Assembly: GCA_019828545.1 (NCBI GenBank)
Contig: JACVRA010000073.1
Span: 124,001-188,000 of the forward strand
Length of the DNA stretch: 64,000 nt
Direction: 5' to 3'
Source of the DNA: Paracamarosporium sp. OC-R06-R3
Lineage: Eukaryota; Ascomycota; Dothideomycetes; Pleosporales; Didymosphaeriaceae
Both the position numbers and the translations under genes were made by a program. Under the pieces are notes generated by a model. It searched no databases and was not told the DNA's origin. It was given only the letters and a program-made list of their open reading frames with translations. Every line of letters begins with the position of its first letter. Position 1 is the stretch's first letter. Below, piece by piece: positions 33,049 to 45,449 of the stretch.

Positions 33049-33968
33049 ATGATTGGTGGGCATGTGTCGGGGTACTTACCTTCTTGTGTATATATTCTGA
33101 ATAGATCTTGACAAGCTGTATATCGTATACAACGAGAGATGAATGTAATGTCATTATGTTTTAAATTTTGGGTACCTAGCATTGGCCTGCTCCAAATATG
33201 AATGCTAGCAACCTGCAACCGAGGAAGTTGTGTAAGACCACAGATCCGCTCAGTTCAGGCACAGTCACGTGTTTTTCAAGACGTCATGTTTTTTTTTTTT
33301 TTGGAATCTTTAATAGAGATTACGGTAGTCTGTAATGAACACCATAGTGTAGGGTTTTTCTGTCAGACCTGCGCGGTTGCTAGATCCTTCGCTATTAATA
33401 GTGTAGCCTCGCGCACTCGTGGTGGCGAGCCCGCTCGGCCTTCGCGCTTGCGTCAAGCCCCGAAGCGCAACACTCGCTCTATTCGGACCAATACCAACCA
33501 CCAAGCGTGGAGCTATGGTGATTACAAGTGAGCACTTGCTTCCGCTCATTTGTCCACACTTCAATTCTTAAGCAACGGAACATGACCGTTCACTCCGAGC
33601 TTGGCTATGTTTCCAAATGTGGTTAGTGCTATGAGATACATTTCGGTGTTCGCGTTATCGAGCTATACAGAAAAGCAAATGAAGTGAAGTGGATATAAGC
33701 AACCGGAAGTGGGCCACTGTGCATCCGAGTAGGATGGAGAATCCGCTAGATGGCTTACGTGATGAACAGGCTGCAGTCGTCAATTCAGGGTGTGAACAAC
33801 AGCATCATTAGGAGCTATATATACAAAGCTACTCCGAACGCAAGTACTCTCCTTTCCACCAACAGCAACCAAGCTCTTTTCACATACACTCATCGCCATT
33901 TCCTTTTACCAACAGCGATATATACACCTTCGAGTAACCTCCACCGAAAAACTTTTCACGTGACAGCC
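33049..33968. other. Intergenic region and promoter of the reductase gene
   Basis: About 0.9 kb. It has a T run near 33291-33302 and a TATA box (listed separately). An in-frame extension upstream of 33969 to 33750 exists but runs across the TATA box, so I treat it as non-coding. Confidence 0.5.
33816..33823 (+). promoter_or_regulatory. TATA box of the quinone-reductase-like gene
   Basis: TATATATA is followed by a pyrimidine- and CAA-rich leader and an ATG 153 bp downstream at 33969. This decides the start of the downstream gene: the longer frame from 33750 would begin upstream of the TATA. Confidence 0.55.
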
Positions 33969-34937
33969 ATGTCTACAACGTCAGTCCGCGCCGGTGTTGT
34001 CAAGGCCTGGGGCGAGGCGCCTGTATACGACAGCATTGACCTACCTGCTCCTTCAGCAGACCAGGTCCGCGTTAAAGTCCTCAGTGCTGGCGTGCATACC
34101 TTGGTTCGGTCGCGAGCTGCCGGAAAGCATTTTTCTGTGGCGGGCAAGAACCCACCTCATGTACCAGGCACCGATGGCGTCGGGATCATCCCTGAAACCA
34201 ACCAGCTCGTCTACTTCAACGCACTTCTGGCACCAACAGGATCACTTGCACAAGAAATCAACGTAGGAAAACGCGATGTGTTTCCTCTGCCGGAGGGCGC
34301 AGACCCGGACACAATTGCTGTGCTAGTGAACCCAGCCTTGAGCTCATGGATGGCACTTACAGCACGCGCAGGCATTCAACCTGGAAGCGGCGTCAAGGTA
34401 GCGATCATCGGTGCGACGGGTGTGAGTGGCCAAGCGGCGGTACAAATCAGCAAAGCATTTGGTGCGAGCGAAGTCGTTACGATTGGAAAGCCTGGGCCCA
34501 AGTTGGAGAAGACAAAAGAGCTCGGAGCCACTGCCCTAGTGCCGCTAGCTGAGAATCTCACCGAAACAGACTTTTCCGCCGCAGCAGATGTGGACGTCGT
34601 TCTAGATTATCTTTGGGGCGATGTTTCATCGGCAACATTGGCGGGCATCATCAAATCTCGCAAGAATCCCAGTCAGCGCCTCAATTGGATTGAGATTGGT
34701 GCTCTAGCGGGGGAAACGCAAGCGATACCCGCGAGCCTATTACGCAAGGCGAATGTGGCCTTGTTAGGGTGTGGACCTGGTAGCTGGACGTTCCCAGAGC
34801 TGTATGGTCAGACACCCGCGATGTTGGAGGCAGTTGTGAAGGCTGGTATCAACGCAGACTATGCTATCAAGAAATTGGGAGATATTAGCTCCTGGTGGAA
34901 TGAGACTGGTGGCGCGAGGCCGCTCGTGAAGCCGTAA
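33969..34937 (+). CDS. Medium-chain reductase, quinone oxidoreductase-like
   Basis: An intronless 322-residue protein starting MSTTSVRAGVVKAWGEAPVY. It has a GroES-like N-terminal domain (LPAPSADQVRVKVLSAGVHT, then HVPGTDGVG) and a Rossmann domain with VAIIGATGVSGQAAVQISKA around residue 140-160, in place of the common GxGxxG spacing but typical of zinc-lacking quinone oxidoreductases. Zinc-binding cysteines of alcohol dehydrogenases are absent. It likely uses NADPH to reduce quinones or enones in the cytosol. A longer reading frame would add 73 residues that look like a mitochondrial presequence, but a TATA box lies inside it. C-terminal residues GGARPLVKP give the usual end of the fold. Confidence 0.85.
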   Translation: MSTTSVRAGVVKAWGEAPVYDSIDLPAPSADQVRVKVLSAGVHTLVRSRAAGKHFSVAGKNPPHVPGTDGVGIIPETNQLVYFNALLAPTGSLAQEINVGKRDVFPLPEGADPDTIAVLVNPALSSWMALTARAGIQPGSGVKVAIIGATGVSGQAAVQISKAFGASEVVTIGKPGPKLEKTKELGATALVPLAENLTETDFSAAADVDVVLDYLWGDVSSATLAGIIKSRKNPSQRLNWIEIGALAGETQAIPASLLRKANVALLGCGPGSWTFPELYGQTPAMLEAVVKAGINADYAIKKLGDISSWWNETGGARPLVKP

Positions 34938-35899
34938 TGGGTCAGTTCAGATCTCGAAATACGTCTCTATCTAAGGAGATACGGGCCAGCAATCAAGCTC
35001 AGTAGAAAGTCATTTTAATTAATCACCCCAAGGGCGGTTTCATCAATGCTAGACACCAAGACACTCTTTCCTAGTGATTGTGAACATATATGACCTCTAT
35101 TCATTCTAGCAAAATGACATTGCCTCTCTACGGATGTTTACCTCCCCTGTTTCAGAACGCAGATGTGCCAGCGCATGGGGACACAGGTGTGCACCTGCAC
35201 GCAAAAAATACTCAAGAAGCTAAGGCTGAGATAAGACTTGGCAGCAGATTTCACTTGGGGAAATGCCATGAAACTGATTAGCTCTAAGAAGCCTTGTCCC
35301 CATGATATTCCATGTTCCAATCACGCTCCAGAAAATAACTTGTTCGGCGTGATACAGTACAAGGGAATAAAATCAACAAGGGGTATTGTCTACTATGTCT
35401 TTTGCATAGACCTTTGCTGTAAAACCTGACATAACCTTTCCGAAGTGCATTCGTATTCGCAATAGGAACCGCATTTATCGGCACACGAAACCTCGACTCG
35501 CAAGCCAAAGGTTTTCCGCATAAGCTCTGATAGATATTGTCCAATTATTAGTTACTCCTGCTCGTACGGTTCGTCGTATACCTCGTATTGCGGAGCCATG
35601 ATAGACGCCACTCACATGCTCTCGCGTCGCGGACGCGTTTCCTCACTATATGATTCGTCGACGCGTCCCGTGTGCGAGATTGGCGGCTTTTACCCCGCCA
35701 ACTCCTCGATCTGTTATCTGAGATCAGGGATCACATTTGTAGACCACATTTTTACGAGTATCTGGTAGCTTGTGACTCATAGCCAGGGCTACAAAGCAGA
35801 ATGCTGCAACGTAGCCAGCCATGTATAAAGACGTGCCGGTGTCCTGAGTCCACCCAGAAAGCATCAAACTACAGTTAAATTATCTTTCTACCGAGAGCA
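34938..35899. other. Intergenic region with two ACGCGT sites
   Basis: About 1 kb without a gene. ACGCGT occurs at 35633-35638 and 35661-35666, 28 bp apart and about 240 bp before the GFA gene. ACGCGT is the MCB element of MBF-type cell-cycle regulators, so these may be functional; chance is also possible. Confidence 0.4.
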
Positions 35900-36386
35900 A
35901 TGTCTGCCGCTGCAACTCCAGAGACTCCCGTCCAGTCTAGCGCCACGTACAACGGTTCATGTCACTGTGCCCGCTTCACATACACAGTAACGCAATCTCC
36001 TGCCCTTGACGACCCATCATGCGAAGTGACAGACTGTAATTGCAGCATCTGCTCTCGCAACGGATATCTCTTCATCTACGTTCTTGAGCAAAACGTTGAA
36101 TTCACGGCTGGTGCCAAGAGCGACTTCACGGTGAGTTGATGGTTGGGACCCAGTCGCACCACTTTCCAACATTCAAGGTATGTGCCTAATTTACTGTCAG
36201 AAATATACTTTTGGCCCGAAACACAAGATCGCGCATTATTTCTGCCCCACCTGCGGTGTGAGTTGCTTTGCGCAAAGCGAGGATCCAGATTTCTGTCCAG
36301 AATATCTGGCAATCAACGTGAGGACGTTCGGTGATGTTGATTTGAAACGCTTGAAGATGAAGTTTGTAGATGGGAAGAGCTATTGA
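35900..36386 (+). CDS. GFA/CENP-V domain protein (glutathione-dependent formaldehyde-activating type)
   Basis: Model join(35900..36130, 36201..36386), 138 aa, 70-bp intron (GTGAGT..GTCAG) that restores SDFTKYTFGPKHKIAHYFCP. The zinc ligands are in place: CHC at about residue 21-23, CNCSIC near 46-51 and CPTCGVSC near 90-97. This compact beta-fold binds two zinc ions and is defined by the bacterial enzyme that adds formaldehyde to glutathione; most fungal members have no tested activity. Length is normal for the family. The gene is convergent with the PMP3-like gene, 241 bp away. Confidence 0.88.
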
Positions 36387-36627
36387 TGAAAACAATTGTG
36401 TCTGTGGTCTTGAACAGAAGTCTGAGGCGATTGAATAACCAGAATATGCGAAGGAATTGATAGGGTAATGTTGTTCATTTCGGTCATTACTGTACTTCCT
36501 AGGTATTTGAGCTCGTCTCAGTCTTAGGTTATGCCATAAGCGACATGCGGTTTCTGTTGATTTCCTCTTCACACCATCGTTGCCAGGAAATAATCTTTCC
36601 AATCGATATTTCTTTTTTTTTTGGTCT

Positions 36628-36899
36628 TTAATATCTTACGCTGGTATTTCCCGCCCCGTAGTTCCGCTCCGTTTTCGAAATGATGTACCAGGCGTGTAAT
36701 ACACCTGGGATCCAGCCCAAGATGCAAAGACAAATGTTGATAAGGAAGTCGACGCCGCAGCCTCGTTTGAGGAAAACCGAAACAAACGGGATAAAGATGG
36801 CAAGGAAGTAGAGGAGAACGTTGCCCTATTACGCTTGTTAGAGGAGGCATATTAGTATTGCTAGGAGTGTACTACTGTTGATGATGGTTCGCGGGCCAT
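36628..36899 (-). CDS. PMP3: PMP3/UPF0057 plasma-membrane proteolipid
   Basis: Model complement(join(36628..36825, 36876..36899)), 73 aa, 50-bp intron (GTAGTA..AATAG with CTAAC). The protein reads MARESST-like start (MAREPSST), then GNVLLYFLAIFIPFVSVFLK and RGCGVDFLINICLCILGWIP followed by GVLHAWYIIS. These are the two transmembrane helices and the RGCG..D..IN, LG.IPG..HA.Y signature of the PMP3 family, with a 15-residue tail. In yeast PMP3 affects plasma-membrane potential and salt tolerance. The first exon is short and is inferred from splice signals; the second is certain. Several paralogues are common in fungi, so exact orthology to yeast PMP3 is not claimed. Confidence 0.82.
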
Positions 36900-37875
36900 G
36901 GTAGAAGTCGTGCGGCGGGTGGTGTAGTCGCGATCAATATGAATCACTTTTGCGTTGTAATTTTGGGGTTTAGAAACGAGCGAGAGCTTCAAAACAAGTT
37001 TTGCGTTTTTTATGTTTGCAACCTGGCAGTCATCCGCAGGTCAGCAACAAGGCAGCTAATGACGCGGTTGGGGACCCGGATCCCTGTCCTGGAACGCTCG
37101 GAAGCACTAAGAGCCCCGCGCTTCATTACAGCACTGCCGTTTGCCGTACGTACCGAATCTTGGAGCGTGTGCAAGCACTTTCTACCAAGAATCTTCCGCG
37201 TGGGTGGATACCACTAGCGCCGCTGTGAATAGCACAGCCACAGATCATTGACTGTACTCAGCCACCATCGGAGGTCACGGGCTCCGAGATTCTGTTGTGT
37301 AGATCTTGTTTCGCAACATCAGCTATATAGTGATGGAGGCTAGGAACTTTGGTAGGCTACCTTTGGCGAATACGACAAGGCGGTTTCACCAACATGCCCA
37401 CGATTATTCGCAACATTGACCGAAACTGGAGATACTCGCACATCTCATCAGAACACAAGCGGTGCAGTAGGCGCTATGCTCACTGAAGACCTGGTTTATA
37501 CTATACGAAGCTCGGGTTCTGATGGGAGATACAGCCTTAGAGCTTCTTAAGTCGTAAGAGGTGATGCTTACGAATAGTAGGAGGGTTGGTGATTTAGAGA
37601 GATAACGTTGGGGTAAGCTCTATTTGGGTATGAGGAAGAGAAATTTGGGCATATTACAGAATCCTTTTAATGATTAGCACGGCTAGCTCTTTTATTCAGG
37701 GCAGCTAACAGTTGAGGGAAAACCATGTAGTGCTGGAAGATTTGTTGTCATTCATGTGCTGATATTTTCGAATACAAATATTGTCAGAGTAGTAGTCCGT
37801 ACTTTTCAAGCACAAATTTACGTTCACTTTTGCGATTTGACCAAGTTCTAGCAACAACTACCCATTCTTCACACA
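36900..37875. other. Intergenic region, nothing recognised
   Basis: Nearly 1 kb of AT-rich sequence. Small frames at 36939-37228 overlap in several phases and carry no motif. Confidence 0.5.
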
Positions 37876-38331
37876 TCAAAGATCCCTACAGAACTCAAAA
37901 TACACCGTTAGGTGCGTATCGACTTGGAACCTTTTGGTCTTCATATAATCCACAGTATACTCCTCCTCAAGTTGCTCACGCAAATTGTTTTTGATATACC
38001 CCAACAATGTGTCGATAGATGGATTAGGGATTGGAACTTGTATGCGGGCGGTAGTCGAGGAAGTTGGATCTCTGATGCCGCCCTGAGTCGAACGCCCGCC
38101 ATGGCTCGAACGCTTGCCTCGAAGAGTCACTGTCGTGCCGTTGCGGCTGGTCTCGTTGATGACCCTCCACTCGCCGTCGAGTTGTATGCCGTTAGGGTAT
38201 TCTTGGGGCAGGTCGCGGACGATTGTTTCGCAGGTTTTCTTGAAATGCGTAAAGGCATCGCTAAATAGGCACTTCTTTGCCCCCTCTGTCTTTTGAGTGT
38301 TGTTTTTCCTTGGGTGATGAGGGCTAACCAT
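37876..38331 (-). CDS. Hypothetical protein, 151 residues
   Basis: A continuous frame begins MVSPHHPRKNNTQKTEGAKK and includes FKKTCETIVRDLPQEYPNGI, QLDGEWRVINETSRNGTTVT and a C-terminal EQLEEEYTVDYMKTKRFQVD. It is hydrophilic, mixed alpha/beta in composition, with no signal peptide, membrane segment or cysteine motif. An AG a few codons after the ATG could be a splice acceptor, so an upstream exon is possible. I do not recognise the family. The amino-acid composition looks like a true protein rather than a shadow frame. Confidence 0.45.
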   Translation of the reverse strand: MVSPHHPRKNNTQKTEGAKKCLFSDAFTHFKKTCETIVRDLPQEYPNGIQLDGEWRVINETSRNGTTVTLRGKRSSHGGRSTQGGIRDPTSSTTARIQVPIPNPSIDTLLGYIKNNLREQLEEEYTVDYMKTKRFQVDTHLTVYFEFCRDL

Positions 38332-40244
38332 TGCACTTCAGCCCTATCTATTTGCTGTGATATCGATGTACTTCTCGAGCGATCTTGATCAATGTGAAAG
38401 GAGGCGTAGGTTTGGAGTGTGAAGAGGAACACCAGACGAGTCTAATATTTGAGTTGGTAACGTTGGGCACTTCGGTAGGTGACACCTTCTTCTTGCGGCG
38501 CGAGAGACACCTAACACAGTTTCCGTCTTCTTTTCACGGAGGCTGTGACTGCCGGTACTCTGATCTTAAAGAAAGATATCCATGAATGTGTAGCCTGCCA
38601 TGCTGTCGTCCATGGGTAACGTGTCGACGAGGGATCTTGAAGCCTGGTCTTTCAGAGTTGGTTCGTAACTCTGTTGTGGACGGTGAGATGTAGTCGTCGT
38701 AGGACGACGTCTGTCAAGGGCAGTAAAGATGCGAGCTAGGTTCTACATATATGAGACTGCAGGTATGCTCGCTTACCCCTGATTACCATCGTATCTCCAC
38801 GACCCGGGAAAATACCTAGCACTGGCGCTCAATAACTAGCAACTATGCCGGGAGATAAAGATGTTGATGCACGTCCTTTGGCGTAGGAGCTTGCTTTGTG
38901 GCCACATGAGGTCTGTGCTTACGTGTCACCACACAACGCTAGAGCACTGATGCTTCCTCGGAGGGGTCGGACGTCACGGGAGACATCATATTAAGCCCAT
39001 GTTAATGGTTGTTGGAGACCTGGCTTTATCCACTGAAAGCGATGATAATGTTTCTGCCGACATTCGACCGTACTCGGAAGCCTCTCGGTTTCTGGCTAAT
39101 GTAATACCATGCCCACCTCCAAAACTAGTCAAAAAAGCATTCGACTTGGCCGAGGTATAAGAGGGTGGAATCGTAGTAGTCTCAGAGAAATTATCCACAA
39201 ATGTGGGGATGTATACGATGTCCGCATCAGGGATGTAGATACACGCGCTAGCACGGATCAGGCGCTGGAATACGAGACCTGATTAGGGAACAAAAGCCAT
39301 CCCCTATTCAGCATACAAAGGATTCACCTATGCAAGAAAATATTACGTCCACGATAGTAGCGATAACAACCACCTACACATAAACCCTGGTGGTGAAAAA
39401 TGGGGGGGCATTAAGGTTGAGGTCAGTCCTTCACCTCAACTCATGTCGCTCAGGAAATATCAGTCGCCCAACCAGCTCATCTAGACAAATAAGTTCAGAC
39501 ACACAACAGGTGCCGTTGCCACTTTGTCTGTCCAACCAACTAATCTCCGTGCACCTTTGTGTCCAAACAAAGCTGATCGGCGACTTAAATTTGCTGAGCA
39601 ACATGGTACTCGCGTTGGTCGTCCGAGACTAAACCTCCGACCAAGCACACCACAGTAGGGTTCTAAGCCGATAAACCTATACATTTGATCAACACAAGGA
39701 TTCAGCAAACTAGATCAGTTAAATCCGAACAACACCGAAGCAGAACTATATCGATTGGTGGACCATGATGGGATGACCAGCATGAGTAAGGCGACTACAT
39801 GAATACTAGAACAAATTAGGACAAAATCCATGCAGCAGTAGACGAAATACAAGTCCAAACCCTGGTCAGACACCATCCTGCAAATCAATATCATGCCACG
39901 CAGCACCTCCGCGCTGGCACAAATGACAACGAAAGGTCTAACTGAAGTAGGTCCATCAGATGATCTATACGGAGAAATCATAAGAACAAGCTCGTATTCA
40001 TGACCTATCAACATATGCAATGCCAAAACCATCCACATTAAAGTCCACACCCGCAGAAGAGGTATATAACAGCGCTCGAACGAAACGAAAGAAAAGAAAA
40101 ATAAGAAACCAATCAAACAAGTATCGATGCGATCCAACAAACCCAATCCCCTTTTCCATCATTATCCCAATCATCCATCTCAATATCAACATAGCATCAT
40201 AAGGTCATATACAGCCCTCATCTTCCCATCCTCTCTCTAACCTT
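38332..40244. other. Long region without a complete gene
   Basis: About 1.9 kb. It contains one exon-like fragment (38986-39278, listed separately) and a 143-codon hydrophobic frame at 39715-40146 that overlaps the probable 3' region of the PhoD-like gene and is not called. No RNA gene or repeat is visible. Confidence 0.45.
38986..39278 (-). pseudogene. Exon-like fragment of an unrecognised gene
   Basis: Downstream of a good acceptor (CTAATCAG, minus strand) a 97-codon frame reads LVFQRLIRASACIYIPDADI and FVDNFSETTTIPPSYTSAKS, then a serine-rich end TINMGLI and a stop. The composition resembles the cytoplasmic tail of a membrane protein. No coherent upstream exon was found between 39280 and 39800, so it may be the last exon of a decayed gene or of one with exons I cannot see. 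Confidence 0.3.
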
Positions 40245-43200
40245 CTATTTCCAAATCTTCCACTTACTTTTCTTCGGCGGCACAAAGCTCTCCGCACTCT
40301 CGCCATCATCTCCTGTGCGGTAACTCCGTCCATCTTCACTATCTTCTTCCTCGCTATCCGCGTACTTTCCTCTACCAAGATATTTGGCTCCTACTCCCGC
40401 CGTCCCATTCCTCGCGCCTGAGGCGAAATATCCTGCTTCGCCAGTATCGTCTCTAGCCTGCATGTCGCGCCTCGAGTAGGGACTCTCCGGTCCCGCACCT
40501 ACAATAGCTGGATGCGGCGGATAGCTGTCGCGCTTTGAACGACTAGGTGTATGCGCCAGGACATGCGCGTCGTGCTCGAACCGCTCACCACGGTGCTGGT
40601 TGAGAATGCCGCCCATGCTCCTCCTGTAGACCTTGGTTTCTGGTTCTTGAGGGTGGGATGGGGCCTGTTCCTGGGAGTGTCGGTGCGGTAATTGTGATGA
40701 GTGGGATGCGTTGTGGTTCGGCTGGCGGGAAGAGACTGAACGCGAAGGAAGAGCGGCGGTCTGCGTCTGGACGTTGTTGTATGCCGCTACGGGAGCGCTG
40801 ACGTGCCGTTGTCGTTGCGCAGCCACAGATTCCCAGGCAGAAGATGATGGGACGCCAGGCGCAGGATGCGTTGGGCCAATATCGACGCTTTGTCGGCGGT
40901 TTTGGGGGACGCTGGGTCCGACGTGGCCGGGTGCGGGTCCTGTGTCTGTAGGAGTATGAGGATCAGCATAGTTAGGAGGTTGGGACTGGGAGGAAGCGCG
41001 CTTGCGGGTTGTAAAGCCTGGGATGATAACCCTAGGTCCCACTTTATACCTTTGGCGTATGCGCGCTTCTTCGTCCATTTCCTCTTCACTGTCACTCTCG
41101 TTCTCCGACCCTTCAGTATGTGAATAACCGTCATCGCCCACTGTGCGACGAGGACGTCGCTTCCCACCAAAGACTCCAAACATACCACTAAGCCGAGATT
41201 TGCGTCGCTCCTTCGCCTCGTCACCTGTCTCGGGAGCGGTGTAGTCCAAAGTAGGCACAATCAAACGGTAGGGGGTTGTAATCCCGGCAGGATCATGCTG
41301 TGAAACTTCCAAGTTCAGGCAGATATCAAGACCGCCGGCCAGATTGATGGGTGCTCCTTCGCGTCTCATTCCCTTCTTGCTCAAAACACTTGGACGGCGG
41401 TAGAAAGTCGGTGGACCGTTGGGTGAATCACCAGCGAGCGAAGGGCGTCGCGCTGGTACGCTGTGTGATGACCCAGGAGTAATGACACTGTCTACCGAAG
41501 CTCTACGCTTGAAGAGTGACGTGAGTGAGTTACGCCGAGAGCGAGGACGCTCAGGTCGTTCAGGTGAGAAAGATGATTGAGGTTCAGTTTGGCGATCGTG
41601 AGCAGCCGTATTCGCTGGATTGTTATAGTAGGAGATAGGGGGACCCCGATCTTTCCCACGTCTCCCAGTTGCACTCAAGCGGCGTACCATATTTCCAGGG
41701 GTATAATCTGAAAGAGTCCTTGTGAGCCTTGGTCCATCTGCGCCTGGTGATGCAGGAGGCGTATCTGGTGGCGTATTCCCTGGGTTGTACGCTCGTAGAC
41801 TACACCAGTTTCGGCGTTGAAGGAGGTGGTGGTTATTCCTCTTCTTCCCGTCAACATCATGAAGGAAAAGAGGGATCATATTTTCATCAGTGTCCGGATC
41901 AAGATGATGCACCTTGTTGCGCTTGTTGAGAATATCCGCCATTATTTCCGGGGGTGGCGTGTTGACGATAGCAGAAGAGATAACGTTTGGCATATAACGA
42001 TGATCTTTGTCCTTCGGAATCTTCAACTTCTTGTTCGAAAAGAACTGACCAACAGCGGCCAGATGAACGTCACCACCAAGGATGGTGACTCGGACAGACT
42101 TGGTGCGGGCAATATGTTGCAGCTCATGTATAAACCAGTTGCGTTCGTCTTTGTGGTGCTTTGCTGTCCAGTGGTCGTCTAGGTCGTCCAAAATTTCGAC
42201 ACCTCCGTCAAACTTGTTGACAAAACCACCTAAAAGACCCATGCGACCCAGTGCTTTGACAGGATCCATAAGCCTGCTAGTCAAGACATTTTCAAGGAAG
42301 TTCAGTCGAGGATATGCGATGGGAACACCAAGCAGAACTATGAGGTGCTTTGTTTCACCTTGAACAATCTCGTCTTCCAAACGATCGAAGATGTTGTCAT
42401 ATGAATCTTCCGTAAGGATCTCGTCTCGCTGGCGTTCAGTTCGACAGTCAAGGCCGAGGAATGCTACCTCTCTGCCGAGCTGCATGAAAACACTTCGAGA
42501 TTGCTCTTTGATATAAGGTCCTGGTTGAGCACCGAGAATCCATGAAGGTTCTGTTGCCCTCGTTTCGGCTGGAACGGACTGATGCTGGAACAACATGTAA
42601 TACTTGAAGGCGACAGCTCCCAGTCCGGTAAACACGGGCGTCCCCATAAAATGGTGTGGATATGATCCATATCCCTAATTTTGTTAGCTCTATAAAATCA
42701 AACATGCGGAGAATACGCTTACATCGATAATATCATGATCGTCCCAGATGTTGATCATTGGGATTTGTGAATTGGCCATTCCGAATAGGCCTTGAGAGAA
42801 CCACATAGAGTACCGATCTAGGTAGAACTGCTCCAACTCGTTCTGTAGGGCTTCCGAGAAAGGGGTCCGATATTTTTGCAAGAGGTTGTTGCTCTCGGTC
42901 CATTGCTTGAACAGCGTCGTGTCGCGCATTGCAGCATCGTTATAGATCTGATCACCGCCACCAATCATAACATGGAACGGCCGGGTTTGATGATTGTTCA
43001 GCACGTCTCGCCACATAGGATCCGGGCCGCAAAACTCCTTCGAGTCCACGCTTAGCGAGAACCCATTACAGCTGTGGAACATGATGTTCATCGTCTCTCC
43101 CTTGGCAGGAACCCAGAAGCCAATGGCAGGCCCACGATTTATCCTGTAGGCGATGCGCGCTTGTTTCGGTCCAAGCTCGACTTCAAGATTGAAACGCCAG

Positions 43201-45449
43201 AAGGTGACGCCTCTCTCTGCATGAAGCCTAACCGCAGGTATCTCCTTCACTTTGCCAAGTTTCTCGCCGTCCTTCTTCTTAATTCGGGACGACCTCTGTG
43301 AAGTTGCATTTTGTGGACCTGGGGAGCTTCGGAGCTCAGAGAACAGGCCAGTGTCATCCTCTTTACGAGACAGATCTTCATCTTCGGGAATCTCATCGAT
43401 AGCTTTAACATAAAGAGTCTTCCCAGTCCGTGAAACTTTCACTTGACCTTCCAGTGGGTCAATGTAGGCCGGATGCAGATTCTCCGGATCCACGTCATCA
43501 GGTGGGTGTGGTAAAAGATCCATTGGCTGTGTGAATAGGCGTAGCGTAGGCGGCCTTTGATAAGAGGATTGCTCATCTGTGGTCACGATCATAACACTCC
43601 CACGCCATATCTCCCGGTCTCTGCCCATCTTGCTCTTGTCGCGGCGTAGTCCAGTGTATCGGAGAAGCGGTCCACATTTGAGATACAGGGGCGGGTTGAA
43701 CGTAGTTTGAGTGGTAGGAGGGTCTGCATAACCGTCGTAGGTAGGTTCTGCATAGCTACCTGAACGTCGTCGCCGCGTCGAGGTACTCTCCTCCCACCAG
43801 GCTTTGTTGCCACCCGTACTACTTGACCTTTGAGGAGCATCAAGGTCCAGATCATCCTCCACGAGAGTGCCAACCGCACCATTTTTCCACTCGTTCAACA
43901 TTGGCGGTGGGACGTATCGCCGGTCTGGATCATGCTCGTGCGAAAAGACGTCGCCGACACTATGGTTGCGAATCTCTGGTGACTGTGGGGAGTGTATTTC
44001 CGTAGTTGAATCGGTAAATCCCACACTTCTTCGATTGGCTGCGGGCGCCAACGATGCCCCGTGAGGCCGAAGTTGGTCCCCCCTATTTGGAGTGTTCCTT
44101 TGATCGATCTGTTGCTGTTCCATATCCATCTGTGCTTGGAAAATCCCGCGACTGTCTCTCGTTTTCTCGTGTTTGACAGTGTCCTTTGGTGTAGGCGGCA
44201 GATCTTTGGACAGTCTCCTGCTATCATATCGAGCAACACCAGCGCCTGCGCTCCGCGATGCGTTAGGGGCATCTTCGACTCCGAAGAGTCCCAGGCCAGA
44301 AGGTACAGGGGCGGGTTTACGATGCACCTCCTGCACAGGCTTGCTTGTCTCTTCCAGATTTCTAGCTGGCCCTGATCGATCCCGGAAACTACCTGATCCT
44401 CTTGCCACTCCAACCTCTTTTTCGTTGACACTAGATGTGCGCCCGACAGATCTACCAGCATGATCGAGGATGTGCCGGCGATCCGGTCCAGAAGAGGCAC
44501 GTTGGCCCTTGGACTGAGATGGTACCCGATGCGGTCCAGAAGGCGCGCCACCGCCTGAGGGATCCCACGGCTCAGACAAGTCGTAGCCATATCCATCTTC
44601 AGACTCGCTTATGTCATCTGGCAAGGGAGACTTTGGGATGTTCTGCACTGGCATGGAAACATGTCGCCTGTTGCTTGTTGCGCGAGCGGGAGTCTGCTCC
44701 GGACCTGTCACCGGTCCAGACACATTGCGCTGCTGTTTAGCCGCCGCTTCTCGCGCGCGACGAGCGCGCATTTCCGCTTCCACCTTCTCTTGCGCTGCCA
44801 GCTCCATCTCCTGTATTCTCGCTCTCCTCTCCTCCTTGCTTATGTCATCTAACTTTCCCTCTAGCTTCTGGAGTGGGGACCTGTCTGGCACCGAGGGTCT
44901 CCGGCCGCCCTTCGAGTTCTTCCGAGCCATGCCTTCGGCTGCTCCCGAGAGCGATTGTGGCGGCGAATATGGGGGTGAGCGCAGCTGCTGCAACCGCTCA
45001 GCAGGTATCGTGATGTTTGGTTGCTGGCGACTTGCATTCATGTATATGGTCGGATCTCGCACGCGTCCAGAGTGTGAGCGATTGGGTATCCTCGAACTGC
45101 TCTTGGGTGCGTAGGGATCCTTGTACGATACTGGAGGGGGTGCTCGGGGTACGTCTGGAGCTGCAGGCAGCGCCTCGCCCGATGCGCCCGTGGTAGGAGG
45201 GGGTATCTGCTGGCTCTGCCTCCGACGATACGACGAGGTGCGCGAGACGCCATTGGCACCGGACGGAGCAGCTACAGGTCGAGCTGAGTTGCTGGACGTT
45301 GGGTTCGAGGACGCTGGTGCATGTGCAGGTTGCGCATCGATGGGCCGGCGATAGCTGGTCCCCTTCTTCGAGTAGCCATCGGGCAACGGCTGCTGGGGAT
45401 CGTCGACAGGCCGCGAGATGTAGGCACCGTTGCTGCCGCGGTTCTCCAT
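40245..45449 (-). CDS. Very large PhoD-like phosphatase domain protein
   Basis: Model complement(join(40245..42674, 42723..45449)), 1718 aa, one 48-bp intron (GTAAGC..AATTAG) that splits NIWDDHDIID from GYGSYPHHFMG. The first 500 residues are disordered, rich in P, S, Q and R, with a coiled-coil-like EEERRARIQEMELAAQEKVE segment (sequence here KEERRARIQEMELAAQEK) near 205-230. The metallophosphatase core has IGGGDQIYND near 828, NIWDDHDIID near 900 and TILGGDVHLAAVGQF after the intron, the classical PhoD metal-ligand blocks. A second disordered region of about 500 residues ends with SKWKIWK. Fungal proteins of this type are intracellular and their substrates are poorly known. It shares an 845-bp upstream region with KEX2. 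Confidence 0.9.

Noticed and set aside
33750..33968. N-terminal extension of the quinone-reductase-like protein as a mitochondrial presequence
   Set aside because: It spans a TATA box and a leader-like stretch; the ATG at 33969 gives the normal family start.
39715..40146. 143-codon hydrophobic minus-strand frame
   Set aside because: Lies in the likely 3' region of the PhoD-like gene, has no family, and its hydrophobicity follows from T-rich sequence.
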